A DNA stretch of 64,000 nucleotides from Gluconobacter cadivus (GCF_015244745.1 NZ_JABCQI010000004.1:1-64000); one strand, 5' to 3'; shown: positions 1-10,666, counted from the first letter of the stretch. Program-made: numbers and translations. Notes: generated by a model from the letters alone, not told the origin.

Positions 1-498
1 GGTCGCGGCCCCTGAATTGAGCCAGTAGGCCACACTGCGTGTATCGGCGAGTTTGGGGAAATTCGAGGTTTTGAGAAGGCCCTGAATATTGGTCGTGGTG
101 GTCATCAGCCCGGCCACAGGTGACGGGCTGCAAAGCCTGGTCCCCAACACATAATTCGTGTCGATATCGGACATCTGCAGTGGTCCGGTCGTCAGGACGC
201 GCTGATTGATAACCGGGTTTTGCAGGCGGCCATTCTGAGTGTCTGCTTTCTTCCCCAGCCAGAACGCAACCGAGTTATCGTTTTCTGTGGAAGGCGCGAG
301 GTTCCGAAGGTTTTCCGTCTGGGTGTAAATTTTCCATGTTGGCATGCTCTGGGCAAAGGCCTGGGAAGCAGCAAGCAGTGACCCCGCAAGAAGCAGCGGA
401 AACAGTCGTATTGTCGGGACCCCAGCCACGTTGCTCAGCAAGGGTGGGCGCCATCTGGAGATGACGATTTTTCGGGCCCGTGTAAAATTCCGGGTCAT
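1..498 (-). CDS. Secreted protein of unknown function, 5' part (runs off the window)
   Basis: Reading the minus strand from the ATG at 498 gives an open frame of 166 codons that continues past base 1, so the C-terminus is missing. An in-frame stop lies at 577-579 and this is the first ATG after it. The N-terminus is basic, followed by a hydrophobic stretch ending in an AFA-Q type signal-peptidase site around residue 51. A GTG at 429 would start closer to the hydrophobic core and may be the true start. I do not recognise the family; the visible mature part is polar with no cysteine cluster. Secretion is inferred from the signal peptide only. Confidence 0.6.
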   Translation of the reverse strand, partial: MTRNFTRARKIVISRWRPPLLSNVAGVPTIRLFPLLLAGSLLAASQAFAQSMPTWKIYTQTENLRNLAPSTENDNSVAFWLGKKADTQNGRLQNPVINQRVLTTGPLQMSDIDTNYVLGTRLCSPSPVAGLMTTTTNIQGLLKTSNFPKLADTRSVAYWLNSGAAT

Positions 499-825
499 GA
501 GACGGTCCCTGTTCTTCAGCTGCAGAGGATTGGCGAGGCCAAAGAAGATGTTACGCTCGCAGGCACGTCGGGTTTTTCAGGACATCCAGTTCGACCCAAT
601 GACCCCGCACGGTCGCCTTGTTCCAACATAGCCGTTCATCGGCCGCGTCGACAGATGACGACTCGCTTGATAACCCCACGAAGGATTGGTCACAGAGTCA
701 CTGCCCGCTCTCTCAGGGCATAGTCTGCGCAAAATGCCGGTCCTAAGGCTGGCAGAGGCGAATGTTCTACCTTGAAGCTGAAAACCAGCTAGAGGTTAAG
801 CATTTGTTTGTGCTGGAAGTGTCTC
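499..825. other. Gene-free stretch between the left-edge gene and tRNA-Cys
   Basis: About 327 bases without a credible gene. The short open frames here lack a Shine-Dalgarno and recognisable content. It should hold the promoter of the minus-strand secreted gene and the 3' end of the tRNA-Cys transcript. I see no clear hairpin with a T-run and no repeats. Confidence 0.5.
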
Positions 826-899
826 TGGAGGTCCGGGCGGGAATCGAACCCACATACGCGGATTTGCAGTCCGCTACATCACCATTCTGCCACCGGACC
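826..899 (-). tRNA. tRNA-Cys (GCA)
   Basis: The minus strand folds as a full cloverleaf of 74 bases. The acceptor stem pairs GGTCCGG with CCGGACC. The anticodon loop CTGCAAA carries anticodon GCA. The T arm contains the GGTTCGATTCC-type loop. The discriminator base is U, as expected for cysteine, and the 3' CCA is encoded. Confidence 0.96.
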
Positions 900-1055
900 T
901 CGACGGAGACAGGCGCTATATCCCTCTTAGAGCCTGACGGGTCAAGACCGATAATTGATCTGCAGAAGGATTTTTCTTCTGCCTTCGAACAGGCTATTAA
1001 GGACTGATTCACATAACGCTGTGATATAATGCAGACTTCAAGAGCAGGAATTCTC

Positions 1056-2513
1056 ATGACTTCAGGATGCAATGGCGCGACGAAACTGACGGCCCCGCTC
1101 GGGCTTGGTCTACTGTCGCTTCTCCTGAGCGGAACTGCTCTTGCACAAAAATACGATGGCAGCGGCTCACCGAATTTCATTCCACATACCCTGCAAGAAG
1201 CGCTTTCAACAGCTTACCTGACCAACCCGACACTTCGCGAAGAACGAGCGCATCTGCGAGCAACTGACGAACAGGTTCCAACTGCACTCGCAGGTTGGCG
1301 TCCGACCGTTCAGACGGGCATGAATCTGACTTATTATGACGGAAGCACAAATTACGCTTCAAGCGGCGGATATCTCGGCAGTTCTCGACGCTACCAGACA
1401 CCCGGCTACACAGGGACCGTCACCATCACCCAGCCGCTTTATCAGGGCGGAAAAACTGTCGCCGGCGTTCACGCTGCAACAAACCAGATCATGGCTGAGC
1501 GCGCTCATCTGATCCAGACAGAGCAGGACGTCTTTACCAATGTCGTCGAAGCCTATGTGGGCATTATTGAAGACGAACAGCTGCTGCAGATCGCGATCAA
1601 CAACGAGCATGTTCTGCAACAGCAGGTCGAGGCAACTCAGGAGCGTTTTCACGTCGGTGAAATCACTCGAACAGATGTTGCACAGGCACAGGCTGCTCTC
1701 GCAAGCGCCACAGCCGAACGACAGCAGGCCGAAGGAACGCTTCAAAGTGCTCAAGCAACATACCTTCAGGCTGTTGGGATTGCAGCATCTCCAAATCTGG
1801 AAGCCCCCCAGCCACTTAACCTGCCCGTACACAGCGAGCAGGAAGCCGTTGGCGTCGCAGTCCAGAACAATCCTCAGGTTGTAAATGCACTCTTCACCGA
1901 GGCGCAGCGCAAGGACAACGTCTCTGTCCAGATTTCCCAGATCATGCCGAAGGTATCCGCAAGCCTGAACTATCAACGTTCCGTCAATCAGGCCTATGGC
2001 GACTCTCTTCAGGACAACAAGTTCGGCGAGATCGAATTTTCCGTTCCTCTTTACCAGGGCGGATCGGAATACGCCTCGATCCGAGGGGCTCGTCAGGATG
2101 CCCAGGCTGCTCATCGGGAAGTTGACGTGCAGCGCAGAGCCGCTCTTCAGAAAGCAGCATCAAGCTGGCAGCAGATGGTAGCTTACAAACAGTCCATTTC
2201 CAGTGATCGCATGGCCATTTCGGCAAACGTCATCGCGCTGGATGGCGTCGAGCGGCAGGCTCTCGTCGGAACGAGCACCACTCTTGCGGTTCTTCAGCAG
2301 CAGCAAACCCTGCTCCAATCCCAGAGAACGCTCGTTCAGCATCTTTCGAACCTCGTGACGTCTTCATACGCTGTCGCTGCTTCGATCGGACGCCTGACAG
2401 CGGTAGATCTCAAGCTGGGCGTCCCGCTTTACGATGAAAAAGCCTATTACAACGCCGTTAAGAACAAGCTCTGGGGCATGAGCGACTACGCGATCAACCA
2501 GCCCGGCCGATAA
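1056..2513 (+). CDS. TolC-family outer membrane efflux protein
   Basis: Outer-membrane channel component (TolC/OEP family) that would pair with an inner-membrane pump for type I secretion or drug efflux. The 485-residue protein starts with a signal peptide (cleavage after about residue 30, ALA-Q). It then shows two related halves rich in Ala, Gln and Glu with heptad-like helices, including the family hallmark YxGG segments (LYQGGKTVAG, LYQGGSEYAS) and an ARVDVAQAQA-like stretch (TRTDVAQAQAAL). The ATG at 1056 is preceded by AGGA at a good distance; an upstream in-frame ATG at 1029 lacks this. No adaptor or pump gene lies next to it, so the partner must be encoded elsewhere. Confidence 0.9.
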   Translation: MTSGCNGATKLTAPLGLGLLSLLLSGTALAQKYDGSGSPNFIPHTLQEALSTAYLTNPTLREERAHLRATDEQVPTALAGWRPTVQTGMNLTYYDGSTNYASSGGYLGSSRRYQTPGYTGTVTITQPLYQGGKTVAGVHAATNQIMAERAHLIQTEQDVFTNVVEAYVGIIEDEQLLQIAINNEHVLQQQVEATQERFHVGEITRTDVAQAQAALASATAERQQAEGTLQSAQATYLQAVGIAASPNLEAPQPLNLPVHSEQEAVGVAVQNNPQVVNALFTEAQRKDNVSVQISQIMPKVSASLNYQRSVNQAYGDSLQDNKFGEIEFSVPLYQGGSEYASIRGARQDAQAAHREVDVQRRAALQKAASSWQQMVAYKQSISSDRMAISANVIALDGVERQALVGTSTTLAVLQQQQTLLQSQRTLVQHLSNLVTSSYAVAASIGRLTAVDLKLGVPLYDEKAYYNAVKNKLWGMSDYAINQPGR

Positions 2514-2542
2514 TTTCAAGCAAAACGGAATATCCGAAATCC

Positions 2543-3067
2543 ATGACTTCTTCTGATTTGAACCAGCACGACACCCATGACGGCGAAGGGATGACGGACG
2601 TTCTGACTTCCATCCGGCGCATTCTTCACGACGATCCCGCTCCGGCTGCGACAACCGAGGAAACGCAAAGCGTGCCAGCACAGGAAGAAGAACTCACGCT
2701 CGACAGCTCCATGATGGTCGCGCCGCCAGCGCCCGCTGTAACTGCGGTGCCGTCTTCGACAGCTTCGCCATCCTCTGACGTGAAGACCATTCCTCCCGCG
2801 GATGCCGAGCAGAGCAAGAACGATCTCATGAATGCCCAGACAGTCGCTGCGGCAGAGCGCTCTCTCGACGAACTGCATGCAGCGTTCAGCGGAACGACTC
2901 CTCTCGCCTCCGATACTGTCATTAGCCGAGGAAGCGGTCTGACCATTGAAGACATGGTTCGCAGTGAAGTGCGCAGCATGGTCCGGACATGGCTGGACGC
3001 ACACCTGCCGTCACTGGTTGAAATTCTTGTCCGTGCAGAAATTGCCCGTCTGCGTCCACGGGAGTAA
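2543..3067 (+). CDS. PopZ-like / DUF2497 family protein
   Basis: A 174-residue acidic protein with the layout of the alphaproteobacterial pole-organising family. It has a short N-terminal helix (about 17-31, DVLTSIRRILHDD), a long low-complexity middle rich in Pro, Ala, Ser and Glu, and a conserved C-terminal helical region (about 132-174) with the GLTIEDMVRSEVRSM and WLDAHLPSLVEILVRAEI segments. In known members the C-terminus drives oligomerisation and the N-terminus binds client proteins at the cell pole. It lies 29 bases after the tolC-like gene and 55 before valS. Having popZ-like and valS side by side is common in alphaproteobacteria. Confidence 0.85.
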   Translation: MTSSDLNQHDTHDGEGMTDVLTSIRRILHDDPAPAATTEETQSVPAQEEELTLDSSMMVAPPAPAVTAVPSSTASPSSDVKTIPPADAEQSKNDLMNAQTVAAAERSLDELHAAFSGTTPLASDTVISRGSGLTIEDMVRSEVRSMVRTWLDAHLPSLVEILVRAEIARLRPRE

Positions 3068-3074
3068 GAAGGGC

Positions 3075-3096
3075 GGTGGAAGAGCATTCTTCCGCC
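3075..3096 (+). other. Stem-loop between popZ-like gene and valS
   Basis: A 9-bp stem (GGTGGAAGA with TCTTCCGCC, including one G-U pair) closes a GCAT tetraloop just after the popZ-like stop. There is no T-run, so it is not a canonical intrinsic terminator. It may stabilise the 3' end of the upstream message or sit in the valS leader. Confidence 0.4.
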
Positions 3097-3122
3097 TGCT
3101 GTACTGACTGTCCTGGATAACC

Positions 3123-5789
3123 ATGCTCGAAAAAAGCTTCGTCCCCGCCGACCATGAAAACGCCCTCTACGATGCGTGGGAGAAAAGCGGCGCTTTCCGG
3201 GCTCACCCCGACAGACCCGGTGAGCCTTTTTCGATCATGTTTCCTCCACCAAACGTCACGGGAACGCTTCACCTCGGTCATTCGCTAAACTTCGTCCTTC
3301 AGGACATGCTGATCCGCTGGAAGCGTCAGGAAGGCTTCAACGTCCTCTGGCAACCGGGAACAGACCATGCCGGAATTGCGACGCAGATGGTTGTCGAGCG
3401 CGCCTTGGACAAAGAAGGCACCAGCAGGACCGCTCTGGGACGCGAAGGTTTTCTCGAACGGGTCTGGGACTGGAAGCATGAATACGGTGGCACCATCGTC
3501 CAGCAGCTTCGCAAACTCGGCGCATCTGCGGACTGGGAGCGTGAACGCTTCACAATGGATGAAGGACTGTCACGCGCGGTCCGTAAGGTTTTCGTCACCC
3601 TCTACAAGGAAGGGTTGATCTACCGCGACCGACGGTTGGTCAACTGGGACCCGAAATTCCGATCTGCCATATCGGATCTGGAAGTAGAGAACCACGAGAC
3701 CAAAGCGTCAATGTGGTACATTCGCTATCCGCTGGAAGACGGCCGAACGATCACTGTCGCCACAACGCGCCCGGAAACCATGCTGGGCGATGTGGCGGTT
3801 GCCGTTCATCCAGACGATGAACGTTATGCCGACATGATCGGGAAAACGGTGATTTTGCCGCTGACGGGACGTCGCATTCCCGTTGTTGCCGATCTGCATT
3901 CCGATCCGGAAAAAGGCACGGGTGCCGTCAAGATCACACCCGCCCATGACTTCAACGATTTCGAAGTCGGCAAACGTCACGATCTGCCGGCCCCTACAGT
4001 TCTCGATGAAACAGCCTGCCTCTGGATCGAAGAAATCCGGCCTGAATTGCAGGATATTGACGGACTGGCTTCAGTCGCATTCGTCGAAACCCTGAATGGC
4101 CTGAGCCGTGAAGAAGGCCGCAAACAGGTCGTCGCCGAACTTGAACGCCTTGAATGGCTGGAAAAAATCGAGCCGCACAAGCTTCAGGTTCCCCATGCAG
4201 AACGTGGCGGAGCCATTGTCGAACCGCGCCTGACGCTCCAGTGGTACTGCGATGCCAAGACGCTCTCCGGTCCTGCGGTTGAAGCCGTCGAAAGTGGAAA
4301 GATCGCCTTCGAACCACGCCAGTGGGAAAACACGTTCCATGCCTGGATGCGCGATATCCAGCCTTGGTGCATTAGCCGTCAGCTTTGGTGGGGGCACCGC
4401 ATCCCGGCCTGGTACGGCTCAGACGGTAAGGTTTACGTTGCTGAAAATGAGCAGGAAGCTCAGGCTCAAGCCGGTGAAGGCGTGAAGCTCTCACAGGATG
4501 AAGACGTTCTGGACACTTGGTTCAGTTCCGCGCTCTGGCCATTCACCACGCTCGGCTGGCCGGACAAAACGGAAGAACTGGCGCGCTATTATCCGACCAG
4601 TGTGCTCGTCACAGGCTTTGACATCATTTTCTTCTGGGTAGCCCGGATGATGATGATGGGTCTGCACTTCATGGACGATGTTCCGTTCCGGACTGTCCTG
4701 ATTCATGGGCTGGTTCGGGACGAAAAAGGGCAGAAAATGTCCAAGTCCAAAGGGAATGGTCTGGACCCGCTGGATCTTGTTGCCGAGTTCGGAGCGGATG
4801 CGACGCGCCTTGCGATCTGTGCGGGGACAGGACCGGGCCGGGATATTAAGCTCGGCCGCAAGCGGGTTGAGGAACATCGCGCATTCATTACCAAACTCTG
4901 GAATGCCGCGCGCTTCCTTGAAATGAACGGGGCGACACCGACGGAAGGCTTTGATCCGGCCAACGTCAAGAGTGCGCTTGGGCGCTGGATCCTGACGGAA
5001 GCCAATGATGCCGTGGCTGAAGCCGGAAGGGCGCTTTCGGCCTATCGTTTCGATGAATATGCCAACTGCTGCTACCGTTTCGTCTGGAGCCGGTTCTGTG
5101 ACTGGTTCGTGGAATTCTCGAAACCCGTCTTTGCTGCGGAGAACGCAGAAACCATTGAGCTACGGGCCGTTAGCGCGCATGTTTTAGGGCTGATCCTGCG
5201 CCTGATGCAGCCGGTTATTCCGTTCGTGACAGCCACACTGTGGAAGGAACTGGGCTATGCGGGGGCTTTTGAAGACAGCCGCTGGCCGGAACCTATGCAG
5301 GTTGAGCAGGCAGATGCGGCCCGTTCGGAACTGGACTGGGTTATTCGTCTGATTGGTGATGTGCGGACCGTGCGTTCGGAAATGAACATTCCGCCTTCGC
5401 AGAAAGCACCGCTTCTACTGCGGGATGCGACTGCGGAAAATCTGGGTCGTGCCCAGACATGGGCGGAAGCCATTGGCCGGATGGCACGGATTTCAGAAGT
5501 TGGCGTTGTGGGAGAGGATGCGCCCCGTAACGCGGCACAGATCGTTCTGGACGAGGCCACTGTTTTCATTCCGCTCGAAGGGCTGATTGATCTGGACGCA
5601 GAGCGGGCACGTCTCGCCAAGGAAGCGACCCGGATCGAGGGCGAAATTCTCAAAGTGACACGCAAGCTGGATAATGCGGACTTCATCGCCCGCGCCAAAC
5701 CGGAGGTCGTGGAAGAAAATCGGGACCGTCTGACGTCATTCCAGAGCGATCTGGATCGCCTCAAAGCGGCTCTGGGGCGCCTTGCCTGA
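3123..5789 (+). CDS. valS: Valyl-tRNA synthetase
   Basis: Charges tRNA-Val with valine in the cytoplasm; class I aminoacyl-tRNA synthetase. The 888-residue protein carries the HIGH-like motif HLGH at residues 50-53 after the PPPNVTGTL segment and the KMSKS loop at 538-542. It has the editing domain between them (TTRPETMLGD) and the C-terminal coiled-coil arm of ValRS from about residue 820 (Arg/Lys/Glu-rich). Its length fits bacterial ValRS. The next gene starts inside its last codons, so the two are probably co-transcribed. Confidence 0.98.
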   Translation: MLEKSFVPADHENALYDAWEKSGAFRAHPDRPGEPFSIMFPPPNVTGTLHLGHSLNFVLQDMLIRWKRQEGFNVLWQPGTDHAGIATQMVVERALDKEGTSRTALGREGFLERVWDWKHEYGGTIVQQLRKLGASADWERERFTMDEGLSRAVRKVFVTLYKEGLIYRDRRLVNWDPKFRSAISDLEVENHETKASMWYIRYPLEDGRTITVATTRPETMLGDVAVAVHPDDERYADMIGKTVILPLTGRRIPVVADLHSDPEKGTGAVKITPAHDFNDFEVGKRHDLPAPTVLDETACLWIEEIRPELQDIDGLASVAFVETLNGLSREEGRKQVVAELERLEWLEKIEPHKLQVPHAERGGAIVEPRLTLQWYCDAKTLSGPAVEAVESGKIAFEPRQWENTFHAWMRDIQPWCISRQLWWGHRIPAWYGSDGKVYVAENEQEAQAQAGEGVKLSQDEDVLDTWFSSALWPFTTLGWPDKTEELARYYPTSVLVTGFDIIFFWVARMMMMGLHFMDDVPFRTVLIHGLVRDEKGQKMSKSKGNGLDPLDLVAEFGADATRLAICAGTGPGRDIKLGRKRVEEHRAFITKLWNAARFLEMNGATPTEGFDPANVKSALGRWILTEANDAVAEAGRALSAYRFDEYANCCYRFVWSRFCDWFVEFSKPVFAAENAETIELRAVSAHVLGLILRLMQPVIPFVTATLWKELGYAGAFEDSRWPEPMQVEQADAARSELDWVIRLIGDVRTVRSEMNIPPSQKAPLLLRDATAENLGRAQTWAEAIGRMARISEVGVVGEDAPRNAAQIVLDEATVFIPLEGLIDLDAERARLAKEATRIEGEILKVTRKLDNADFIARAKPEVVEENRDRLTSFQSDLDRLKAALGRLA

Positions 5790-6663
5790 CTTAAAAACCT
5801 CAGCCTGTCTTGGCGCGGTCACTCTTGCTTTTGTGGCGGGAATGGCGGCAGCCCAGGCACTGCCGGAAGGCCGCAGCCTCGAGAATGCCGTCATAGCGGG
5901 CGAGCATCTCGATGTTTCGGTCTTTCGGCCTGCGTCCTGCCAGATCCGGGCCATCCTGATCGTTCTGGCAGGAAAAGAGCGGAACAGCGCGACATATCGT
6001 GACGACACCATTCCGTTGGCCAGACATGAATGCAGTCTGGTGTTCGCACCTTATTTTTCCATATCCCGTTTTCCCGTCCAGCAATATCAACGCGGGGGGT
6101 TTCCGGTCTCACCACAGAGTATGGTTCCCGCCGCCCTGTATATGAGACCGCTGGAACAGTGGGCCCGCAACGTTTCCAATGAGCGACATGTGCCAATTAT
6201 TCTGGTCGGGCATTCCGCAGGGGCACAGTATCTGGAACGGGTTGCGGCTTATGCCCCGGGGGAAGAGGTCATGACGATCATCATGAATCCCTCCACCTAT
6301 GTCGAACCGGAGACGAATACTGCTGTTCCGTACGGCTTTCGCAACTGGCCCGAAGCGGCCAGCCTGCCAGATCTGCGGCGTTATCTTTCAAGCAATATTG
6401 CCGTCATTCTGGGCGCTGAGGATACGGAAACCTCTTCGGCGACTGAACATCTGGCCGCAGCGGCGGAACAGGGGCGCAATCGTCTTGAGCGGGGGCAGTG
6501 GGCCTATGCGCAGGCCCGGGAACAGGCCGACAAGCTCAATGTTCCGTTTGGCTGGACGATTACGCTTGTCCCGGCAACAGGGCATGCTTCCGCCAAAATG
6601 CTGGCGTCCGCCGAATTGCAGGACGCCGTGGAAAGTGCGATCAGGTCCGCGTCTTCACGATGA
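5782..6663 (+). CDS. Secreted alpha/beta hydrolase
   Basis: A 293-residue protein with a signal peptide (hydrophobic stretch at about 9-26, AAAQA site) and an alpha/beta-hydrolase fold. The nucleophile elbow is GHSAG with Ser145, and a C-terminal GHAS supplies a likely catalytic His268. The substrate is unknown; the family includes esterases and lipases. The start used is TTG at 5782, overlapping the valS stop by 8 bases. The first in-frame ATG (5842) would remove the signal peptide, which argues for the TTG. The 3' end overlaps the convergent ilvD end by 23 bases. Confidence 0.75.
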   Translation: MPDLKTSACLGAVTLAFVAGMAAAQALPEGRSLENAVIAGEHLDVSVFRPASCQIRAILIVLAGKERNSATYRDDTIPLARHECSLVFAPYFSISRFPVQQYQRGGFPVSPQSMVPAALYMRPLEQWARNVSNERHVPIILVGHSAGAQYLERVAAYAPGEEVMTIIMNPSTYVEPETNTAVPYGFRNWPEAASLPDLRRYLSSNIAVILGAEDTETSSATEHLAAAAEQGRNRLERGQWAYAQAREQADKLNVPFGWTITLVPATGHASAKMLASAELQDAVESAIRSASSR

Positions 6664-8497
6664 TCTGAGACAGATCGCGGACGGCGCCATGGGCTGCGCT
6701 TGTGGTCATGGCGGCATAAGCCTGAAGGGCTTTCGAGACCACACGCTCCCGGTTGGGCGTCCACGCATCTGCGCCGCGCGCATTCATCCGCTCCCGCCGA
6801 TCGGCGATGTCGGCATCCGAAACGGCGAGATGCAGGCCGCGATTGGGGATGTCGATCTCGATGCGATCGCCGTCCTCGACCAGTCCGATCAGGCCACCTT
6901 CAGCGGCTTCGGGGGACATGTGGCCAATGGACAGACCCGAGCTTCCGCCTGAGAAACGGCCATCCGTGATGAGCGCGCAGACCTTGCCCAGACCTTTGGA
7001 TTTCAGATAGCTGGTTGGATAGAGCATTTCCTGCATGCCGGGGCCACCCTTGGGGCCTTCATAGCGGATGACCACGACGTCTCCGGCCACGATGCGGTTG
7101 CCAAGGATGGCGGCCACAGCATCATCCTGACTTTCGAAGACGCGCGCCGTTCCCGTGAAGGTCAGGATGCTGGCTTCGACACCGGCTGTTTTGACGATGG
7201 CACCGTCTTCGGCGAGGTTACCGTAGAGCACGGCCAGACCGCCATCCTGCGAGAAGGCATGTTCCTTGTCGCGCAGAACACCGGCTTCACGGTCCTGATC
7301 CAGTTCGTGATAGCGGCTGGACTGCGAAAAGGCGTGGACGGTCCGGACGTTTCCAGGAGCGGCCTTGAACAGATGGGCGGCTTGCGCATCCCCGTTCAGA
7401 ATGTCCCACTTTTTCATCGCATCACCGAGCGTGGGCGCATGGACGGTCGGGACGCTCGTATCGATCAGGCCCGCGCGGTCCAGCTCACCCAGAATGGCGG
7501 GAATGCCGCCTGCGCGATGGACGTCCTCCATATGAACGTCGTTCTTGGCCGGGGCGACCTTGCACAGATTGGGCACACGACGCGACAGGCGGTCGATATC
7601 GTGCATATGGAAGTCAACGCCGCCTTCGCTGGCGGCGGCCAGAAGATGCAAAACCGTGTTGGTCGAACCGCCCATGGCGATATCGAGCGTCATGGCGTTC
7701 TCGAAAGCTGCACGCGTGGCAATGCTGCGGGGCAGGGCGGAGGCGTCGTCCTGTTCGTACCAGCGGCGCGCCAGTTCCACGACAAGACGCCCGGCGCTCA
7801 GGAAGAGTTCGCGGCGGTCGCTGTGCGTGGCGAGCAGGGAGCCGTTACCGGGCAGAGACAGGCCCAGAGCTTCCGTCAGGCAGTTCATGGAGTTGGCGGT
7901 GAACATGCCCGAGCACGAGCCGCAGGTCGGGCACGCCGAGCGTTCGATCTGCTCTGATTCGCTGTCTGAGACTTCCGGATCGGCCGCAGCGACCATCGAA
8001 TCAACAAGGTCCAGCTTGCGCGTCACACCCGGGCCGTTGATCTTGCCGGCTTCCATCGGACCGCCTGAGACGAACACGACAGGGATGTTCAGACGCATGG
8101 ACGCCATCAGCATGCCCGGCGTGATCTTGTCGCAGTTGCTGATGCAGACGATGGCATCCGCGCAATGGGCGTTGACCATGTATTCCACGGAATCCGCGAT
8201 CAGCTCACGCGAAGGCAGGGAATACAGCATTCCGCCATGACCCATTGCGATGCCGTCATCGACTGCGATCGTGTTGAATTCCTTGGCAATTCCGCCGACT
8301 TCCTCAATCGCAGACGCCACCAGGCTGCCCATATCTTTCAGATGGACATGGCCGGGGACGAACTGCGTAAAGGAATTGGCAATGGCGATAATGGGTTTGC
8401 CGAAATCGCCATCCTTCATACCCGTTGCCCGCCAGAGCGCACGGGCGCCCGCCATGTTGCGGCCGTGAGTGGTGGTGCGGGAGCGATAGGCAGGCAT
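6641..8497 (-). CDS. ilvD: Dihydroxy-acid dehydratase
   Basis: Fe-S dehydratase of branched-chain amino acid synthesis, converting dihydroxy-acids to 2-keto acids. The 618-residue product matches the Escherichia coli-type IlvD along its whole length: the [18 protein letters not shown]-terminus, [10 protein letters not shown] and [18 protein letters not shown] cysteine motifs that hold the cluster, and DGRFSGG near the C-terminus. The start at 8497 (MPAYRS) fits the family; an in-frame extension of 16 codons upstream looks non-coding. It is divergent from the ester hydrolase gene and convergent with the secreted hydrolase. Confidence 0.97.
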   Translation of the reverse strand: MPAYRSRTTTHGRNMAGARALWRATGMKDGDFGKPIIAIANSFTQFVPGHVHLKDMGSLVASAIEEVGGIAKEFNTIAVDDGIAMGHGGMLYSLPSRELIADSVEYMVNAHCADAIVCISNCDKITPGMLMASMRLNIPVVFVSGGPMEAGKINGPGVTRKLDLVDSMVAAADPEVSDSESEQIERSACPTCGSCSGMFTANSMNCLTEALGLSLPGNGSLLATHSDRRELFLSAGRLVVELARRWYEQDDASALPRSIATRAAFENAMTLDIAMGGSTNTVLHLLAAASEGGVDFHMHDIDRLSRRVPNLCKVAPAKNDVHMEDVHRAGGIPAILGELDRAGLIDTSVPTVHAPTLGDAMKKWDILNGDAQAAHLFKAAPGNVRTVHAFSQSSRYHELDQDREAGVLRDKEHAFSQDGGLAVLYGNLAEDGAIVKTAGVEASILTFTGTARVFESQDDAVAAILGNRIVAGDVVVIRYEGPKGGPGMQEMLYPTSYLKSKGLGKVCALITDGRFSGGSSGLSIGHMSPEAAEGGLIGLVEDGDRIEIDIPNRGLHLAVSDADIADRRERMNARGADAWTPNRERVVSKALQAYAAMTTSAAHGAVRDLSQIIVKTRT

Positions 8498-8649
8498 GGA
8501 ACAAACTTTCATGACGGAATAAGGCCCTGATCCATAGCGAATCAAACGCGCGGAAGCCAGTGCAGGAAAGATATGAAAACCGGTGCGTGCTGCTCTTGCC
8601 CGAAAGTCTCCGTCCGGTCCAAACTCGGAACAAAGATCAGGAGCCCTTT

Positions 8650-10593
8650 GTGAGACGTCATTTTCTGAGCCTCGGCACAGCTCTGGCCGTAACCTGTCTG
8701 TATGCAGCGCAGGCCGCCGAACCCACTTCCAGCCTGCCGGTCACACCGGACATGATCCAGACTGGCAGCGATATTCCTGCCCATGTCAGCATGCCACCGG
8801 TCGATCGCGACTACATCAAGCGCGACGTCATGATTCCGATGCGCGACGGGATCAAGCTCCATACCGTCATCGTCATTCCCAAAAACGCCAAAAATGCGCC
8901 GATGCTTCTGACGCGCACGCCCTACAATGCCAGCGAGCGCGCCAGCCGCGATGCGGATGCGAAAACCATGCGCGCGCTCCTGCCGCAGGGAGACGACGTG
9001 TTCGTGGATGGGGGCTATATCCGCATTTTTCAGGATATTCGCGGCAAATACGGCTCACAGGGCGACTACGTCATGACGCGGCCCCCGATTGGTCCGCTGA
9101 ACCCGACGAAGACGGATGACACGACTGATGCGTGGGATACGATCGACTGGCTGGTCAAGAATGTGCCGCAGGGGAATGGCCGCGTTGGCATGACCGGGTC
9201 GTCCTATGAGGGCTGGACGGTCGTCATGGCGCTGCTGGATCCGCATCCGGCCCTGAAGGTTGCCTCTCCGGAAAGCCCGATGGTGGATGGCTGGATGGGC
9301 GATGACTGGTTCCATTACGGCGCATTCCGCCAGCCCAGTCTGGATTATTTTGCCGGACAGATGGCAGCCGCAGGCTCCGGCGTTTCGATCGACCGCCCTG
9401 ATGCGGACGACTACACGACGTTCCTTGCGGATGTTTCCACCGGCAATTTCGCGACGAAAGCCGGGTTGGACCAGTTCCCCTGGTGGCGCCGCACAAAAGC
9501 GCATCCGGCTTACGACGCGTTCTGGCAGGATCAGGCGCTGGATCAGCTCATCGTGAAAAAGCCGCTCAAGGTTCCGACCATCTGGGAACAGGGGCTTTGG
9601 GATCAGGAAGACATGTGGGGCGCGATCCATTCCTGGATGAACCTCAAGGCGCACCACACGCAGGTTCCGAACATTCTCGTTATGGGGCCGTGGCGTCATA
9701 GCGGCGTGAATTATGATGGCTCCACGCTCGGCCCGCTGCATTTCAATGGCGATACGGCGCTGTGGTATCGGGCCACTGTCATGCGTCCGTTCTTCGATCA
9801 CTATCTGAAAGACGCGCCCGATCCGCATCTGGACGAAGCCATTATCTACAATACCGGCGAGAATCACTGGGACCACTTCCGCAACTGGCTGAGCGACTGC
9901 GGCACGTCGTGCATGCAGAAGGGCGAGCGCCTGTACCTCCAGCCGGATCATGGTCTTGCGTTCAAGCGCACCTTGCCCGGAACGGACAGCTATGTGGCCG
10001 ATCCGGCGCATCCGGTGCCGTTTGTCGAGCGTCCTTACATGATGGACGGCGATCCGCGCTGGAAACCCTGGCTTGTGTCGGATCAGCGCTTTGCCGAAAG
10101 CCGCCCGGATGTCCTGACCTATGAGACCCCCGTTCTTGATGCTCCCGTCCGGGTTTCGGGCGTGCCGACGGCAGATCTGTTCGCTTCGACCACCGGGACG
10201 GATGCGGACTGGGTCGTGAAGATTATCGACGTCCAGCCCGGCCATACGCCGGACAACCCCAAAATGGGCGGGTATGAACTGCCGATGTCCATGGATATTT
10301 TCCGGGGTCGCTACCGGCAGAACTTTGCCCATCCTTCCGCCATTCCGGCGGGACAGGTGCAGGAATACCACTTCACGCTTCCGGCCATGAACCATGTGTT
10401 CCTCAAAGGGCACCGGATCATGATCCAGATCCAGTCGAGCTGGTTCCCGCTCTATGACCGTAATCCCCAGACCTTCGTGCCGAACATCTTCGACGCCAAG
10501 GCACCGGACTACCGTGCGGCCACGCAGACCATCCACCGGGGCGGCGACCATGCCAGCGCCGTCTGGCTCCCGGTCGTCACGGCAGCACCGTAA
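8650..10593 (+). CDS. Alpha-amino-acid ester hydrolase (CocE/NonD, S15-like family)
   Basis: Periplasmic serine hydrolase that cleaves or transfers esters and amides of alpha-amino acids; relatives from Acetobacter and Xanthomonas act on beta-lactam side chains. The 647-residue precursor begins at GTG 8650, which has CAGGAG six bases upstream. The signal sequence ends near residue 22 and has a twin-arginine-like RRHFL. Motifs: nucleophile Ser185 in TGSSYEG, Asp318 in LWDQED, His350 in WRHSG. Spacings of 133 and 32 residues match, from memory, the reported Ser205/Asp338/His370 of the Acetobacter turbidans enzyme. Acidic residues Glu320 and Asp321, plus Asp residues in GWMGDDW, would form the carboxylate cluster that binds the substrate amino group. 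Confidence 0.9.
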   Translation: MRRHFLSLGTALAVTCLYAAQAAEPTSSLPVTPDMIQTGSDIPAHVSMPPVDRDYIKRDVMIPMRDGIKLHTVIVIPKNAKNAPMLLTRTPYNASERASRDADAKTMRALLPQGDDVFVDGGYIRIFQDIRGKYGSQGDYVMTRPPIGPLNPTKTDDTTDAWDTIDWLVKNVPQGNGRVGMTGSSYEGWTVVMALLDPHPALKVASPESPMVDGWMGDDWFHYGAFRQPSLDYFAGQMAAAGSGVSIDRPDADDYTTFLADVSTGNFATKAGLDQFPWWRRTKAHPAYDAFWQDQALDQLIVKKPLKVPTIWEQGLWDQEDMWGAIHSWMNLKAHHTQVPNILVMGPWRHSGVNYDGSTLGPLHFNGDTALWYRATVMRPFFDHYLKDAPDPHLDEAIIYNTGENHWDHFRNWLSDCGTSCMQKGERLYLQPDHGLAFKRTLPGTDSYVADPAHPVPFVERPYMMDGDPRWKPWLVSDQRFAESRPDVLTYETPVLDAPVRVSGVPTADLFASTTGTDADWVVKIIDVQPGHTPDNPKMGGYELPMSMDIFRGRYRQNFAHPSAIPAGQVQEYHFTLPAMNHVFLKGHRIMIQIQSSWFPLYDRNPQTFVPNIFDAKAPDYRAATQTIHRGGDHASAVWLPVVTAAP

Positions 10594-10623
10594 TTCATTC
10601 AGTGAACTCGTCAGACAGGTTCG

Positions 10624-10656
10624 GCCTCCCCATATGGGGAGGCTGTCCTTTTAACG
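10624..10656 (+). terminator. Intrinsic terminator after the ester hydrolase gene
   Basis: A perfect 20-base palindrome at 10624-10643 (arms GCCTCCCC and GGGGAGGC around ATAT) is followed by TGTCCTTTT. It lies 30 bases after the stop codon and just before the msrA Shine-Dalgarno, so it should separate the two genes. Confidence 0.75.
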
Positions 10657-10666
10657 GAGCATCATC

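Noticed and set aside
3075-3096. Intrinsic terminator between the popZ-like gene and valS
   Set aside because: The stem-loop has no following T-run, so it is listed only as a stem-loop.
9055-10551. 498-codon open frame antisense to the ester hydrolase gene
   Set aside because: The plus strand encodes a full-length, motif-complete enzyme; the antisense frame has no recognisable domain and reflects GC-rich codon bias.
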